Shown here in pieces: positions 54,194 to 63,649 of a stretch of DNA of 64,000 bases. Position numbers and translations under genes: made by a program. The DNA comes from Massilia sp. Mn16-1_5 (GTDB taxonomy: Bacteria > Pseudomonadota > Gammaproteobacteria > Burkholderiales > Burkholderiaceae_D): assembly GCF_004798585.1 (NCBI RefSeq), contig NZ_PPXQ01000004.1, forward strand, positions 124,001 to 188,000, written 5' to 3'. Under the pieces are notes generated by a model. That model searched no databases. It was not told the DNA's origin and saw nothing but the letters and a program-made list of their open reading frames with translations. The stretch's first letter is position 1. Every line of letters starts with the position of its first letter.

Positions 54194-57100
54194 CTACGTC
54201 ACCATTTGCCGTTCTAAAAACGCCTCGAACGCCTCGCGCGGCACGGCCGGCGAGAAATGCCAGCCCTGGATGTAGTCGCAGCCGAGGGCCGCCAGGATGT
54301 CGCGCTGGGCGGCCGTTTCGACGCCCTCGGCGATCGCCTCGATCCCGAGCCGGTGCGCCAGGTCGACGATGGCTTCGGTGAGGGCCTTGTCGCTGCCGTC
54401 CTCGGTCAGGTGGTTGATGAAGGACTTGTCGATCTTGAGGTAGTCGACGTCGAACTGCTTCAGGTAGGACAGCGAGGAGAAGCCGGTGCCGAAGTCGTCG
54501 ATCGAGACCCGGGCGCCGGCCGCGTGCAGGGCGTCGAGGCAGCGCCGCACCTGTTCGGCGTCGCTTACCAGCACGCCTTCGGTGATCTCGATGGTGATGC
54601 TGTTGGGCGGCAGGCCGGCATTCACGACCCGGGTCAGCCAGGGCAGCCCGGAGCGCTGTTCGAACTGGACCGGCGAGACGTTCACGCTGAGTTCGACGTC
54701 GATGCCATAGAGGCGGCGCCAGCGCTCGATGCTGGCGATGGCTTCGACCAGCACCCATTCGCCGATCTCGTGGATCAGGCCCGCTTCCTCGGCCAGCGGA
54801 ATGAAGCGCGCCGGGCTGACCATGCCGTGCTCGGGATGCAGCCAGCGCAGCAGGGTCTCGGCCTTGCGGATGCCGCCCGTTGCCGTCTCGACGATCGGCT
54901 GGTAGTGCACCTGCAGCTGGTTGTGCGCCAGTGCCGCGCGCAGGTCGTTGGTCAGGGACAGCTTGTCGCGCGCGTGCTGCTGCAGCGCGGGCGTGAAGTA
55001 CTGGAAGCGTCCGCGCCCGGCGCTCTTGGCCAGGTAGACGGCCTGCTCGGCATTGCGCAGCAGTTCGGCCGCATCGCCGCCATCGTCCGGGAACACGCTG
55101 ATGCCGACGCTGGCCGACACATAGGCGACGATGCCCGGGCCCAGCTCCAGCGGCGCGGCGATCGCGCCGATCACGGCGTCGGCGGTCGTCTCGAGGTGGC
55201 GCCGGCCGTCGAATTCGCTCACCACGAGCGCGAACATGTTGCTGCCCAGGCGCGCGATGGTGGCGTCGGGCGGCACGCAGCGCGTCAGGCGCCGGGTCAT
55301 CTCGACCAGGGCGGCGTCGCCCCGGGCGTGGCCGTAGCTGTCGTTGATCTCCTTGAAGCGGTCGAGGTCGAGCAGCAACACCCCCAGGCCGTGGCCGGCG
55401 GCGCCAAGCTTCTTGAGGTCCTGTTCGAGGCGGTCGAGGAACAGGCGCCGGTTCGGCAGGCCGGTGAGGGCGTCGAAGTTGGTCTGGTGCCAGATCAGCT
55501 CATCCTTCTGCTTCTGTTCGCTGATGTCGTGGAATTGCAGCACGTGACGGTGCACGCGGCCGTCGGGGTGGCGGATCACGCGGATGTCGACGTAGCTGGC
55601 GGCGAATGAGCCGTCACGGTTGCGGTCCAGGATCTCGCCTTCCCAGTGGTCGTTCTTCAGCAGCGCCTCCCACAGGCGGCCGTAGAAGCAGCTGTCGTGG
55701 ACGCGCGACTCGAACAGCGCCGGCGTCGTGCCCATCACCCCGGCCAGCGTGGCGTCGGCCTGGCGCAGGAAGGCCGGATTGGCGTCGACGATGCGGTTCT
55801 CCTCGTCGGTCACGACGATCGCTTCCAGGCTGGTCTGGTAGATCAGGTTTGCCATGCGCATCGATTCCTCGAGCTCGTGGCGCTGGGTCACGTCCTGCAC
55901 GGTGCCGCGCAGCCTGACCGGCCGCCCGTCCTCGAGCTCGGCGCTGCAGATCGAGCGGATCCACTTGGGATTGCCGGCGCCGCTGACCATCGGCAGTTCG
56001 ATCGAGAAGGACTTGCCCTGTTTTACCGCCTCGTCCAGGGTCTTGCCGATCAGCTCGCGGTCTTCGTCGCTGTAGCAGGCGGTGCAGGTGGCCGGCGTCA
56101 GCGGCAGGTCGGGCGGGATCTCGTAGATGCGGGCCAGTTCGCCAGTCCAGCTGAAGGCTTCGGTCGCGATGTCGATTTCCCAGGCCCCGATCTGGGCCAG
56201 GGCGCTCATTTCCTGCAGCATCCGGTCCTGTTCGCGGATCGTGCGCTCCTGCTCGCGCCGGTCGGTGATGTCGCGCGCCACGCCCAGCACGCCGAGCACG
56301 GTGCCGTCCGGCTGGGTGACGGGCGTCTTGATGGTCTCGAAGACGCAGTGTTTTCCCGCGTCGCCGGGCGCGCTTTCCTCGACGGTAATCGGGCCGCCTT
56401 TGCGCAGGGCCGCCGCATCGGCATTGCGGAACTCCTCGGCGGTCGCGGCATCGAACAGGTCGCTGTCGCGCTTGCCGACGATGTGCTTGCGCGGCCAGCC
56501 GAAGACCTTGGCGACCTGGTCGTTGCAGGCCTGGTAGACGCCTTGCAGGTCCTTCAGCCAGACCAGGTCGGGACTGCTTTCGACCAGGGTGCGCAGCTGC
56601 GCCTTTTCGCGTTCCAGTTCGCGCGTGCGGACCCGCACCGCGCGCCGCACCGAAGCCAGCCAGGCGGTCAGCAGCACCAGCAGGACGCCGAGCGCCACCA
56701 GCCCCTGGATCAGGCGTTCGGCGTAGCGCTCGGAAACCAGGGGGCGGCCCATCCATTTGTCGCGCAGCGCCTCGCGCTCCGCGGCCGTGATGCGCGCCAT
56801 GCCGTTTTCGACCAGGGCCAGCGTGGCCGTGTCGCCCTTGCGCACGGCGCGCCGCAGCTGGTCGCGCGCGATGTCGAAGGACTTCACGTAGCGCCGGTGC
56901 AGGCCGAGGCGGTAGAGCTGGTAGTCGGCCGAGTATTCGTCCAGGCACAGCAGCTTGACGTCCTGGCTGGCCGCCGCAGCCAGCAGCGACTCGTAGGTGG
57001 GAAACACGCGCACGGTGTCGATGCCGCCACGCTGCAGCTGCTCGGCGCAGGCGTCGCCCGACTGCACGCCGACCACGAAGCCCTTCAGGCTGTGCAGGTC

Positions 57101-57463
57101 GTGGATGCCGCTGATCGAGGCGTCGGCGTAGATGCTGGTCGACACCATGGCATAGGCCGGCGAAAAATCGTAGCGCGCGGCGCGGTCCGGCGTCAGGAAG
57201 ATGGGATCGATCACGTCGGCGCGGCCGTCCTCGAGCGCCGGCAAGACCTGGGCCCAGTTGGCCGGCAGCAGCTGGACCTGGCGGCCGGTTTTCTTTTCCC
57301 ACAGCTTCCACAGGTCGACCGTATAGCCTTCCAGCTTGCCGTCGGCATTGCGCCAGGAATAGGGCGGGTAATTCTGGTCCATGACCACGCGCAGCGGCGC
57401 TGCCGGCGCCAGCGCAGGCAGGACGAGACAGGCGATCAGCAGTAGGCGGATGGATCGCGGCAT
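54194..57463 (-). CDS. Multidomain c-di-GMP protein: SBP_bac_3 sensor, PAS domains, degenerate GGDEF, EAL
   Basis: 1089 residues, start MPRSIRLLLIACL with GGGAGAAACG upstream. Order: signal peptide; periplasmic type-3 solute-binding sensor (about 22-245: LRVVMDQNYPPYSWRNADGKLEGYTVDLWKLWEKKTG); one membrane helix (about 255-277); three PAS domains (about 300-660, e.g. SSPDLVWLKDLQGVYQACNDQVAKVFGW); GGDEF domain (about 670-830) with LGSNMF instead of GGDEF; EAL domain (about 840-1085). EAL ligands look intact (ETLLRW, NVSPVQF, EITEG, DDFGTGFSSL, KIDKSF, EGVET), apart from ETL for EAL. Prediction: a phosphodiesterase controlled by a periplasmic amino-acid-like ligand, with GGDEF as regulatory domain. 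Confidence 0.9.
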   Translation of the reverse strand: MPRSIRLLLIACLVLPALAPAAPLRVVMDQNYPPYSWRNADGKLEGYTVDLWKLWEKKTGRQVQLLPANWAQVLPALEDGRADVIDPIFLTPDRAARYDFSPAYAMVSTSIYADASISGIHDLHSLKGFVVGVQSGDACAEQLQRGGIDTVRVFPTYESLLAAAASQDVKLLCLDEYSADYQLYRLGLHRRYVKSFDIARDQLRRAVRKGDTATLALVENGMARITAAEREALRDKWMGRPLVSERYAERLIQGLVALGVLLVLLTAWLASVRRAVRVRTRELEREKAQLRTLVESSPDLVWLKDLQGVYQACNDQVAKVFGWPRKHIVGKRDSDLFDAATAEEFRNADAAALRKGGPITVEESAPGDAGKHCVFETIKTPVTQPDGTVLGVLGVARDITDRREQERTIREQDRMLQEMSALAQIGAWEIDIATEAFSWTGELARIYEIPPDLPLTPATCTACYSDEDRELIGKTLDEAVKQGKSFSIELPMVSGAGNPKWIRSICSAELEDGRPVRLRGTVQDVTQRHELEESMRMANLIYQTSLEAIVVTDEENRIVDANPAFLRQADATLAGVMGTTPALFESRVHDSCFYGRLWEALLKNDHWEGEILDRNRDGSFAASYVDIRVIRHPDGRVHRHVLQFHDISEQKQKDELIWHQTNFDALTGLPNRRLFLDRLEQDLKKLGAAGHGLGVLLLDLDRFKEINDSYGHARGDAALVEMTRRLTRCVPPDATIARLGSNMFALVVSEFDGRRHLETTADAVIGAIAAPLELGPGIVAYVSASVGISVFPDDGGDAAELLRNAEQAVYLAKSAGRGRFQYFTPALQQHARDKLSLTNDLRAALAHNQLQVHYQPIVETATGGIRKAETLLRWLHPEHGMVSPARFIPLAEEAGLIHEIGEWVLVEAIASIERWRRLYGIDVELSVNVSPVQFEQRSGLPWLTRVVNAGLPPNSITIEITEGVLVSDAEQVRRCLDALHAAGARVSIDDFGTGFSSLSYLKQFDVDYLKIDKSFINHLTEDGSDKALTEAIVDLAHRLGIEAIAEGVETAAQRDILAALGCDYIQGWHFSPAVPREAFEAFLERQMVT

Positions 57464-57640
57464 CGTTTCTCCCGGAATTGCAGTTGGCGCAACGCGACCC
57501 GGCCCCGGCCGGCGTGGCATGCGCCCCGCAAATGTTTAGAGTGACGATACCATGAACCTGCTGCCCGGCAGCGCGCCGACTGTGCCGTTGGGTCCGCCTG
57601 ACCTGCCCAAGGCCCGCGCATCTATGCTGGGGAAGCCGGT

Positions 57641-58231
57641 TCAGGCTTTGGACGCGCGCTTGTGTGCCTCCTTGATGGTCCAGTAATAAATGGTGCGGCC
57701 GTCGACCTGGTCGGTTTTTTCGGGTGGCCATTCCGGCCCCATGTCGAAAGCGTGCGAGACTATGCGCGAGCCCACTTTCAGTTGCTGCCACAGGCGCGGA
57801 CGCAGGCGCGTGTTGACGTTCGGCAGCAGGTAGAGCGTGACCACGGACGCCGCCGAGACGTCGGTGTCGAACAGGTCGGCCACCTTGAAGTTCACGCGGC
57901 TGCCGACGCCGGCCTGTTGCGCGTTCCTGCGCGCCTCGCCGATGCGTTCCGGATCGAGGTCGATGCCGGTGCCGCGCGCACCGTGCTGCTTCGCGGCCGT
58001 GATCACGATGCGGCCATCGCCGCAGCCGAGGTCGAATAGCACGTCGTTCTTGCCGACTTTTGCCATTTGCAGCATGCGTTCCACCACGTCCTGGGGCGTG
58101 GGCACGTAGGGCACGTCGCGGGCGGACGCGGTGACCGGCTGGGCCAGCAGGCGCAGCGGCAGCAGGCCGGCGCCGGCGGCGCCCGCGGCGCCAATCGTGA
58201 GCAAAGTGCGGCGTCGAGATAGCAGATCCAT
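57641..58231 (-). CDS. Class I SAM-methyltransferase-fold protein with export signal
   Basis: 196 residues. The core is a clear Rossmann methyltransferase: DVLFDLGCGDGRIVITAAKQHGARGTGIDLDPERIGEARRNAQ (motif I and post-I), VNFKVADLFDTDVSAASVVTLYLLPNVN. The N-terminus MDLLSRRRTLLTIGAAGAAGAGLLPLRLLA is Tat-like (SRRRTLL) and would send the protein to the periplasm, where SAM is not known to be available. PYVPTPQDVVERML is shared with a family of small methyltransferases that often carry such leaders. Function unknown; it may bind another ligand. Confidence 0.8.
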   Translation of the reverse strand: MDLLSRRRTLLTIGAAGAAGAGLLPLRLLAQPVTASARDVPYVPTPQDVVERMLQMAKVGKNDVLFDLGCGDGRIVITAAKQHGARGTGIDLDPERIGEARRNAQQAGVGSRVNFKVADLFDTDVSAASVVTLYLLPNVNTRLRPRLWQQLKVGSRIVSHAFDMGPEWPPEKTDQVDGRTIYYWTIKEAHKRASKA

Positions 58232-58267
58232 GGCATTCTCCTTGGGGTGTAGTGGGGTGGACGCGGC

Positions 58268-59662
58268 TCAGGACGCATGGTCGGGCCGGGCGTGCAGCCA
58301 GGGCAGGAGCAGCAGGCCGATCGCCAGCACGGCCACGCCGATCCAGGCGGCGTTCAGGCCGCCGAGCTGCTGGCTGTACACATACGACAGGCTGGACCAC
58401 AGCATCCAGGCGCAGGCGCCGCAGAACAGCAAGGGCACAAGTGGAAACAGCGGCACCCGGAAGGGACGCGCCAGGCCGGGTTCGCGCCGGCGCAGCACGA
58501 ACAGCGAGAGGCCTGCCAGCAGGAAGAACAGCCAGAACACGGGCGCCGTGAATTCGACCATGGACTTGAAGCCGCTGCCGAAGGCGGCGCCCAGCCCGAC
58601 CAGCAGCAGGGCGGCGGCGCACTGCACCAGCATGGCGGCGGCCGGCGTGCCGCGCTCGCCGTCCCAGGCGCTTAAGGGGCGCAGGCGTTGCCAGTCCAGC
58701 CCCATTGCATAGCTCGAGCGGGCGCCGACGATCATGGTGGCGTTGATCGAAGTGAGCGCGGAGATCGCGACCAGCAGCGAAATCGTCTTTTCGCCGGCGC
58801 TGCCCAGGGTCTGGCGCATGACGTCGGCCGCCAGCGTCTCGGAGGCGGCCATGCCCGCCATGCCGAGCGTCTTCCAGCAGGCCCAGGTGACGAGCAGGTA
58901 GAGCGTCGTGATCAAGAGGATCGAGAGCGTCAGCGCGCGCACCATGTTGCGCGGCCCGTCGCGCACCTCGGCGCTGATGTAGGCGGCCTCGTTCCAGCCG
59001 CCATAGGTGAGCAGCACGAAGACCATGGCCATGCCGAAGGAGGCCGGCGGGCCCGGAGACGCGAACGAGCCGGACACTGCGGGCCCCGGATCGGCAAACA
59101 GCGCGGCCGCCCCGGCGATCAGCAGCAGCCCGCCGACCTCGGCCAGGGTCAGCCAGTTCTGGGTGGCCGCGCCGCTGCGCAGCCCGCGCAGGTTAACCAG
59201 GGACAGGATTGCGATCACCGCGCCGGCATAGACGACCGGGCCCCAGGCGGCCGGCAAACCGGGCAGCGGCCAGGCCTGCTGCATGTAGTCGCCGAAGACG
59301 AAGGCGAGCAGGGCGATGGAGCCGGTGGTGATCACGGAAAAGCGCGCCCAGCCGAACAGGAAGGCGACCGGGCGGCCATACGCGCGGCGCAGGAAGTGGT
59401 AGTCGCCGCCCGGATGGGCGCAGGAGGTGGCGAGCTCGGCATAGCACAGGGCGCCGGCGAGCGAGACCAGGCCGCCCAGGATCCACATGCCGAACATGCC
59501 CTCGGCGCTGCCGGACAATCCGGCGACGATGGCCGGCGCCTTGAAGATGCCGGCGCCGATCACGACGCCGACGATCAGGGCGACGGTTTCGCGCAGGCCG
59601 AGCAGGGGCTGTGGGCCGGCGGCCGCGTGCCGTGTCCCTTCCGTACCGCTCCGATTCTTCAT
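58268..59662 (-). CDS. APC-family amino acid/polyamine permease
   Basis: 464 residues, 12 helices. APC marks: LRETVALIVGVVIGAGIFKAPAIVAG in helix 1 with the GAGIF substrate loop, GGLVSLAGALCYAELATSCAHPGGDYHFLRRAYGRPVAFLFGWARF, and TYGGWNEAAYISAEVRDGPRNMVRAL. It is close to basic amino acid or LAT-like transporters; substrate unknown. The methyltransferase gene follows 36 bp after its stop on the same strand. Confidence 0.88.
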   Translation of the reverse strand: MKNRSGTEGTRHAAAGPQPLLGLRETVALIVGVVIGAGIFKAPAIVAGLSGSAEGMFGMWILGGLVSLAGALCYAELATSCAHPGGDYHFLRRAYGRPVAFLFGWARFSVITTGSIALLAFVFGDYMQQAWPLPGLPAAWGPVVYAGAVIAILSLVNLRGLRSGAATQNWLTLAEVGGLLLIAGAAALFADPGPAVSGSFASPGPPASFGMAMVFVLLTYGGWNEAAYISAEVRDGPRNMVRALTLSILLITTLYLLVTWACWKTLGMAGMAASETLAADVMRQTLGSAGEKTISLLVAISALTSINATMIVGARSSYAMGLDWQRLRPLSAWDGERGTPAAAMLVQCAAALLLVGLGAAFGSGFKSMVEFTAPVFWLFFLLAGLSLFVLRRREPGLARPFRVPLFPLVPLLFCGACAWMLWSSLSYVYSQQLGGLNAAWIGVAVLAIGLLLLPWLHARPDHAS

Positions 59663-59763
59663 CGCGCGCCTGGCTCCGCGTTGGTGTCGGGGTTCGACGC
59701 TGCCGAGCCGTGATTGGTTCCCGTGCCCGACAGGAGGTTTGCGCCAGCGCGCGCGGATGCGGC

Positions 59764-60411
59764 TCAGCGCGCCTGTGGCGGCAACTCCCGCTCGACCAGC
59801 GCCGCCATGGCCGCGGCGTTCGGACAGGCCAGGGCGCGCAAGCCGTGTACGGTGCCTGTCCTGTCCTACAGGTCCTCGTCCTGGCTGGCCTTCAGCTTGC
59901 CCTCGAACCGGGTGATCGGAATCTCGATGCCGACGATCGCGCGCAGCAGCTTGTCGGTATAGCCGGGCGGCGCATCCTCGAGGCGCCAGGGCCGGGGCTG
60001 CTTCGCTTCGTGGGCCGCGCTCAGGCGCCGCAGCATGTCGAGCAGCCAGTCCCGGTCCTCGACGGCGCGCGCGACGCCATGCACATGCACCACCGCATAA
60101 TCCCAGGTCGGCACGACCTTGCCGTGTTCCAGTTTGCCCGGATACCAGTTCGGCGTGATATAGGCTTGCGGCCCCTGGAAGATCACCAGCGACGGCGCCT
60201 GCGCGTCGAGCGCACGCCAGACGGGGTTGGCACGAGCCACGTGGCCGATCAGGCTGCCGTGGGGACCGCGTTCGCGTTTCAAGAGGAAGGGAAGGTGGTT
60301 GGCCACGATCCCCTGCTGGCCGGCCAGCACCCAGGTCCCCAGCGCGTGGGCCTCGACCAGCGCGCGCATGGCTTCGTCGTCGCCGAAGCGGTGGTGTCTG
60401 TTGATGTACAC
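59764..60411 (-). pseudogene. PaiB-like FMN-binding protein interrupted by an in-frame amber codon
   Basis: GTG start at 60411 (GGAGCGCCC upstream, 8 bases after the lysE stop). The reading frame gives YINRHHRFGDDEAMRALVEAH, YITPNWYPGKLEHGKVVPTWDYAVVHVHG and TRFEGKLKASQDEDL, all typical of PaiB/FMN-binding split-barrel proteins, then stops at TAG (59866-59868) after 181 residues. The same frame continues for 33 codons (DRTGTVHGLRALACPNAAAMAALVEREL...) to TGA at 59764-59766. That tail matches the usual C-terminal pattern of the family and restores the usual length of about 215. A single C-to-T change (CAG to TAG) explains it. The short form may still fold; read-through or sequencing error are alternatives. 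Confidence 0.75.
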
Positions 60412-60419
60412 GGGCGCTC

Positions 60420-61067
60420 CTAGAAGCCGAACAGGGCGTGGCGCACCAGCATGGCGCTGAGCGCGAACATGGTCAGGCCGATCAGGCCGTCGAGCACGTG
60501 CCAGGCAAGCGGCTTGGCGAACAGGGGCGCGAGGCGGCGCGAGCCGAAGCCCAGCAGGCTGAACCAGGCCACGCTGGCGCTGCTGGCGCCGAGCACGAAC
60601 CAGCCGCGCAGGTTTGACGGCTGCTGGGCGCCGATGCTGCCGACCAGCAGGACCGTATCCAGGTAGACGTGCGGGTTGAGCAGGGTGAAGGCGGCGGCTT
60701 GCGCCAGCACCGCGCCGCGGCCGAGTCGTACGCTGCCGCTTGCCGCTTCGAGCCGGTTGCTCTGGCCGGCGCGTTTCAAGGCGCGCCAGCCGTAAATGCC
60801 CAGGAACAGGGCCCCGGCCAGGGCCAGGGTGCGTGCCAGCAGCGGGCTCTGGCCGAGCGCCTGGCCCATGCCGAGCACGCCGGCGGCGATCAGGACGGCG
60901 TCGGCCAGGGCGCAGAACAGCACGACGCTGCCGATGTGTTCGCGGCGCAGGCCCTGGCGCAGGACAAACGCGTTCTGGGCGCCGATCGCGACGATGAGGC
61001 CGAAGCCGAGCAGCAGGCCTTGCAGGAAGATGGAGAATGAAAGTGGTGTCAGTGAAAAGGTAGTCAT
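60420..61067 (-). CDS. argO: LysE/ArgO-family amino acid exporter
   Basis: 215 residues, six helices. LLLGFGLIVAIGAQNAFVLRQGLRREHIGSVVLFCALADAVLIAAGVLGMG is the LysE/ArgO opening, followed by FTLLNPHVYLDTVLLVGSIGAQ in the fourth helix. It exports arginine, lysine or canavanine. The divergent ArgP-type regulator 72 bp away strongly supports the ArgO assignment, since ArgP activates argO in E. coli. The PaiB-like gene follows 8 bp after its stop. Confidence 0.9.
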   Translation of the reverse strand: MTTFSLTPLSFSIFLQGLLLGFGLIVAIGAQNAFVLRQGLRREHIGSVVLFCALADAVLIAAGVLGMGQALGQSPLLARTLALAGALFLGIYGWRALKRAGQSNRLEAASGSVRLGRGAVLAQAAAFTLLNPHVYLDTVLLVGSIGAQQPSNLRGWFVLGASSASVAWFSLLGFGSRRLAPLFAKPLAWHVLDGLIGLTMFALSAMLVRHALFGF

Positions 61068-61139
61068 GCGCGGATCTTGTCATCCGGTGTCGATGAAGGC
61101 AAACTATCTTTTCTTCACATGATTAAGTAACACTAAACC

Positions 61140-62036
61140 ATGCTCGATTACGCCGCCCTGTCCGCCCTGGCCGCCGTCGTACGCGAAGGCAGCTTCGAAC
61201 GCGCGGCGCAGGCGCTGCACGTGACGCCCTCCGCCGTGTCCCAGCGCATCCGCCAGCTGGAAGAGCGCGTCGGCTGCGCGCTGGTCATCCGCGACCAGCC
61301 CTGCCGTCCGACCGAGACCGGCCGCCGCCTGTGCCAGCACGTGGAGCGGGTGCGCCTGCTCGAACAGGACCTGCGCGGCACGCTGCCCGGGCTGGAATTG
61401 GGCGGCAGCGCGCGCGTTTCGCTGTCGGTGGCGGTGAATGCGGACAGCCTGGCGACCTGGCTGGCGCCCGCCATCGCCGCCTTTGCCGCGAACCAGCCGG
61501 TGCTGATGGAAGTGGCGGTCGACGACCAGGACCACACGGGCGAATGGCTGCGCAGCGGCGCGGTGGTGGCGGCCGTGACCGGCGTGGCCCGGCCCGCCTC
61601 GGGTTGCAACAGCCGCGCGCTGGGTGCGATGCGCTACCTGGCGGCGGCCAGTCCCGCCTTCATGCAACGCTGGTTTGCCGATGGCGTGGGCAGCAAGAGC
61701 CTGGCCGAGGCGCCCAGCCTGGTCTTCAACACGAAAGACGAGCTGCAGGCGCGCTGGGCGCGGCGCCTGTGCCATCGCCACGTCGAACTGCCGCGCCACA
61801 CGCTGCCCTCGACCCAGGCGTTCGTCGCCGCCTCGCTGGCGGGGATGGGGTGGGGCATGCATCCGCAGGCGCTGATCGCCCCTTACCTGGCGGACGGCAC
61901 GCTGGTGGAGCTGGTACCGGGCACGCCGCTGGATGTGCCCCTGTACTGGCAGCATGCGCGCGCCGCCTCCAGCCTGCTCGAAGAACTGAGCAAGGCGGTC
62001 CGGGCCGCAGCCGGCACCGCGTTGCTCCCGCCGTAA
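61140..62036 (+). CDS. argP: LysR-family regulator ArgP (IciA)
   Basis: 298 residues. The N-terminal HTH reads LDYAALSALAAVVREGSFERAAQALHVTPSAVSQRIRQLEERVGCALVIRDQPCRPTETGRRL, very close to ArgP. The effector domain follows (VAVNADSLATWLAPAIAAF, FNTKDELQARWARR, STQAFVAASLAGMGWGMHPQALI). In E. coli ArgP senses Lys/Arg and activates argO. It is divergent from the argO-like gene, with the control sites in the 72-bp gap. Convergent with the following aldehyde dehydrogenase gene, 6 bp apart. Confidence 0.93.
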   Translation: MLDYAALSALAAVVREGSFERAAQALHVTPSAVSQRIRQLEERVGCALVIRDQPCRPTETGRRLCQHVERVRLLEQDLRGTLPGLELGGSARVSLSVAVNADSLATWLAPAIAAFAANQPVLMEVAVDDQDHTGEWLRSGAVVAAVTGVARPASGCNSRALGAMRYLAAASPAFMQRWFADGVGSKSLAEAPSLVFNTKDELQARWARRLCHRHVELPRHTLPSTQAFVAASLAGMGWGMHPQALIAPYLADGTLVELVPGTPLDVPLYWQHARAASSLLEELSKAVRAAAGTALLPP

Positions 62037-62042
62037 AAGATC

Positions 62043-63626
62043 TCAGGCCTTGACCAGTTCGCCGTTGCGGATGCGGTGCAGGCCGAGCGGATTGCCTTCC
62101 TGCAGCGCCTCCGGCAGCAGCCCGCTTGGCAAGTCCTGGTAGCTCACCGGACGCAGGAAGCGGTCGATGGCGCCGGCGCCCACCGAGGTGCTGCGGCTGT
62201 CGGAAGTCGCCGGGAACGGGCCGCCATGCACCATCGCGTGCGAGACCTCGACGCCGGTCGGATAGCCGTTGACCAGGATGCGGCCGGCCTTGCGCTCCAG
62301 GACCGGCAGCAGTGCCTGCGCCGCGTCGCGGTCGGCTTCGTTCAGGAACAGGGTCGCCGTCAGCTGGCCATCGAGGTGCTCGGCCACTTCGACGAACTGG
62401 TCCAGGCTGGCGCAACGCACGATCAGCGAGGACGAGCCGAAGATCTCGTCTTCCAGCGCCGGATTGACCAGGAAGTTGGCGGCGTCGGTCTCGAACAGCG
62501 CGGCCTGGCCGGCGCACACGGTGCTGCCGCACTGGCCGCGCGCGACCAGGGTGACGCCCGCTTCCTTGCCCAGCTTCTCGACGCCGCTGGTGAAGGCGGC
62601 GTGGATACCCGGCGTCAGCATGGTGCTGCCGACTTTCCCCTGGAGGGCCTTGGCGGCCGCCGCACGGAAGTTGTCCAGGGCCGCGCCTTCCAGCGCGATC
62701 ACGAGGCCCGGATTGGTACAGAACTGGCCGGCGCCCAGCACCAGCGAATCGATAAAGCCGGTGCCGATCTGGGCCGCCTTCTGGGCCAGCGCGTTCGGCA
62801 GCAGGAAGAGTGGATTGATGCTGCTCATTTCGGCATACACGGGAATCGGTTCCGCGCGCGCGGCAGCGGTGCGCACCAGTGCCAGGCCGCCCTGGCGCGA
62901 ACCGGTGAAGCCGACCGCCTTGATCGCCGGATGGGCGACCAGGGCCTGGCCGATGGTGCGGCCATCGCCATGCAGCATCGAGAACACGCCCTCTGGCAAG
63001 CCGCAGGCGGCGACAGCGGCCTGCACGGCCTTGCCGACTAATTCGGAGGTGCCGGGATGGGCACCGTGGGCTTTGACGACGACCGGACAGCCGGCCGCCA
63101 GTGCGGACGCCGTATCGCCGCCCGCTACCGAGAAGGCGAGCGGGAAGTTGCTGGCGCCGAAGACCGCGACCGGACCGAGGCCGATCTTGCGCAGGCGCAG
63201 GTCGGGACGCGGCGGGCTGCGCTCAGGCAGGGCCGAATCGAGCGCGGCGCCGAGGAAGTGGCCGTCGCGCACGACCTTGGCGAACAGGCGCAGCTGGTTC
63301 ACGGTGCGTCCACGCTCGCCTTCGAGGCGGGCTTGCGGCAGGCCGGATTCCTGCATCGCGCGCTCGATCAGCTGCGGGCCGAGGTCGAGGATGTGCTGGG
63401 CAGCCAGTTCGAGGAAGGCGGCGCGCGCTTCCAGACTGGTGTTGCGGTAGCTGTCGAAGGCGGCGGCCGCCAGTTCGCAGGCCTGTTCCACGTCCTCGAC
63501 GGTGCCGGCGCCGAAGGCCGGTTCGAATTGTTCGCCGGTGGCGGGATTGACGGCGCGGAAGGGCGCGGCGCCGCCTTTGACGGCGCGCGAGCCGATCAGC
63601 TGCTCGCCATGGATGGTGATGGTCAC
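62043..63626 (-). CDS. 2,5-dioxovalerate (alpha-ketoglutarate semialdehyde) dehydrogenase
   Basis: 527 residues. It oxidises 2,5-dioxopentanoate to 2-oxoglutarate with NAD(P)+, the last step of glucarate/galactarate and oxidative pentose pathways. Aldehyde dehydrogenase motifs: [54 protein letters not shown] with the general-base Glu, and [12 protein letters not shown] with the catalytic Cys. The latter three segments and the length are specific for the KGSADH branch. The upstream kdgD-like gene, 23 bp away on the same strand, makes the substrate, which fixes the pathway. Confidence 0.93.
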   Translation of the reverse strand: MTITIHGEQLIGSRAVKGGAAPFRAVNPATGEQFEPAFGAGTVEDVEQACELAAAAFDSYRNTSLEARAAFLELAAQHILDLGPQLIERAMQESGLPQARLEGERGRTVNQLRLFAKVVRDGHFLGAALDSALPERSPPRPDLRLRKIGLGPVAVFGASNFPLAFSVAGGDTASALAAGCPVVVKAHGAHPGTSELVGKAVQAAVAACGLPEGVFSMLHGDGRTIGQALVAHPAIKAVGFTGSRQGGLALVRTAAARAEPIPVYAEMSSINPLFLLPNALAQKAAQIGTGFIDSLVLGAGQFCTNPGLVIALEGAALDNFRAAAAKALQGKVGSTMLTPGIHAAFTSGVEKLGKEAGVTLVARGQCGSTVCAGQAALFETDAANFLVNPALEDEIFGSSSLIVRCASLDQFVEVAEHLDGQLTATLFLNEADRDAAQALLPVLERKAGRILVNGYPTGVEVSHAMVHGGPFPATSDSRSTSVGAGAIDRFLRPVSYQDLPSGLLPEALQEGNPLGLHRIRNGELVKA

Positions 63627-63649
63627 GTTGAGTCTCCTGGAACGCAGGC

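Noticed and set aside
59663-59763. A separate small gene after the APC permease start region
   Set aside because: Apart from the PaiB-like tail ending at 59764, frames here are short and lack ribosome sites; it is the probable promoter region of the APC permease.
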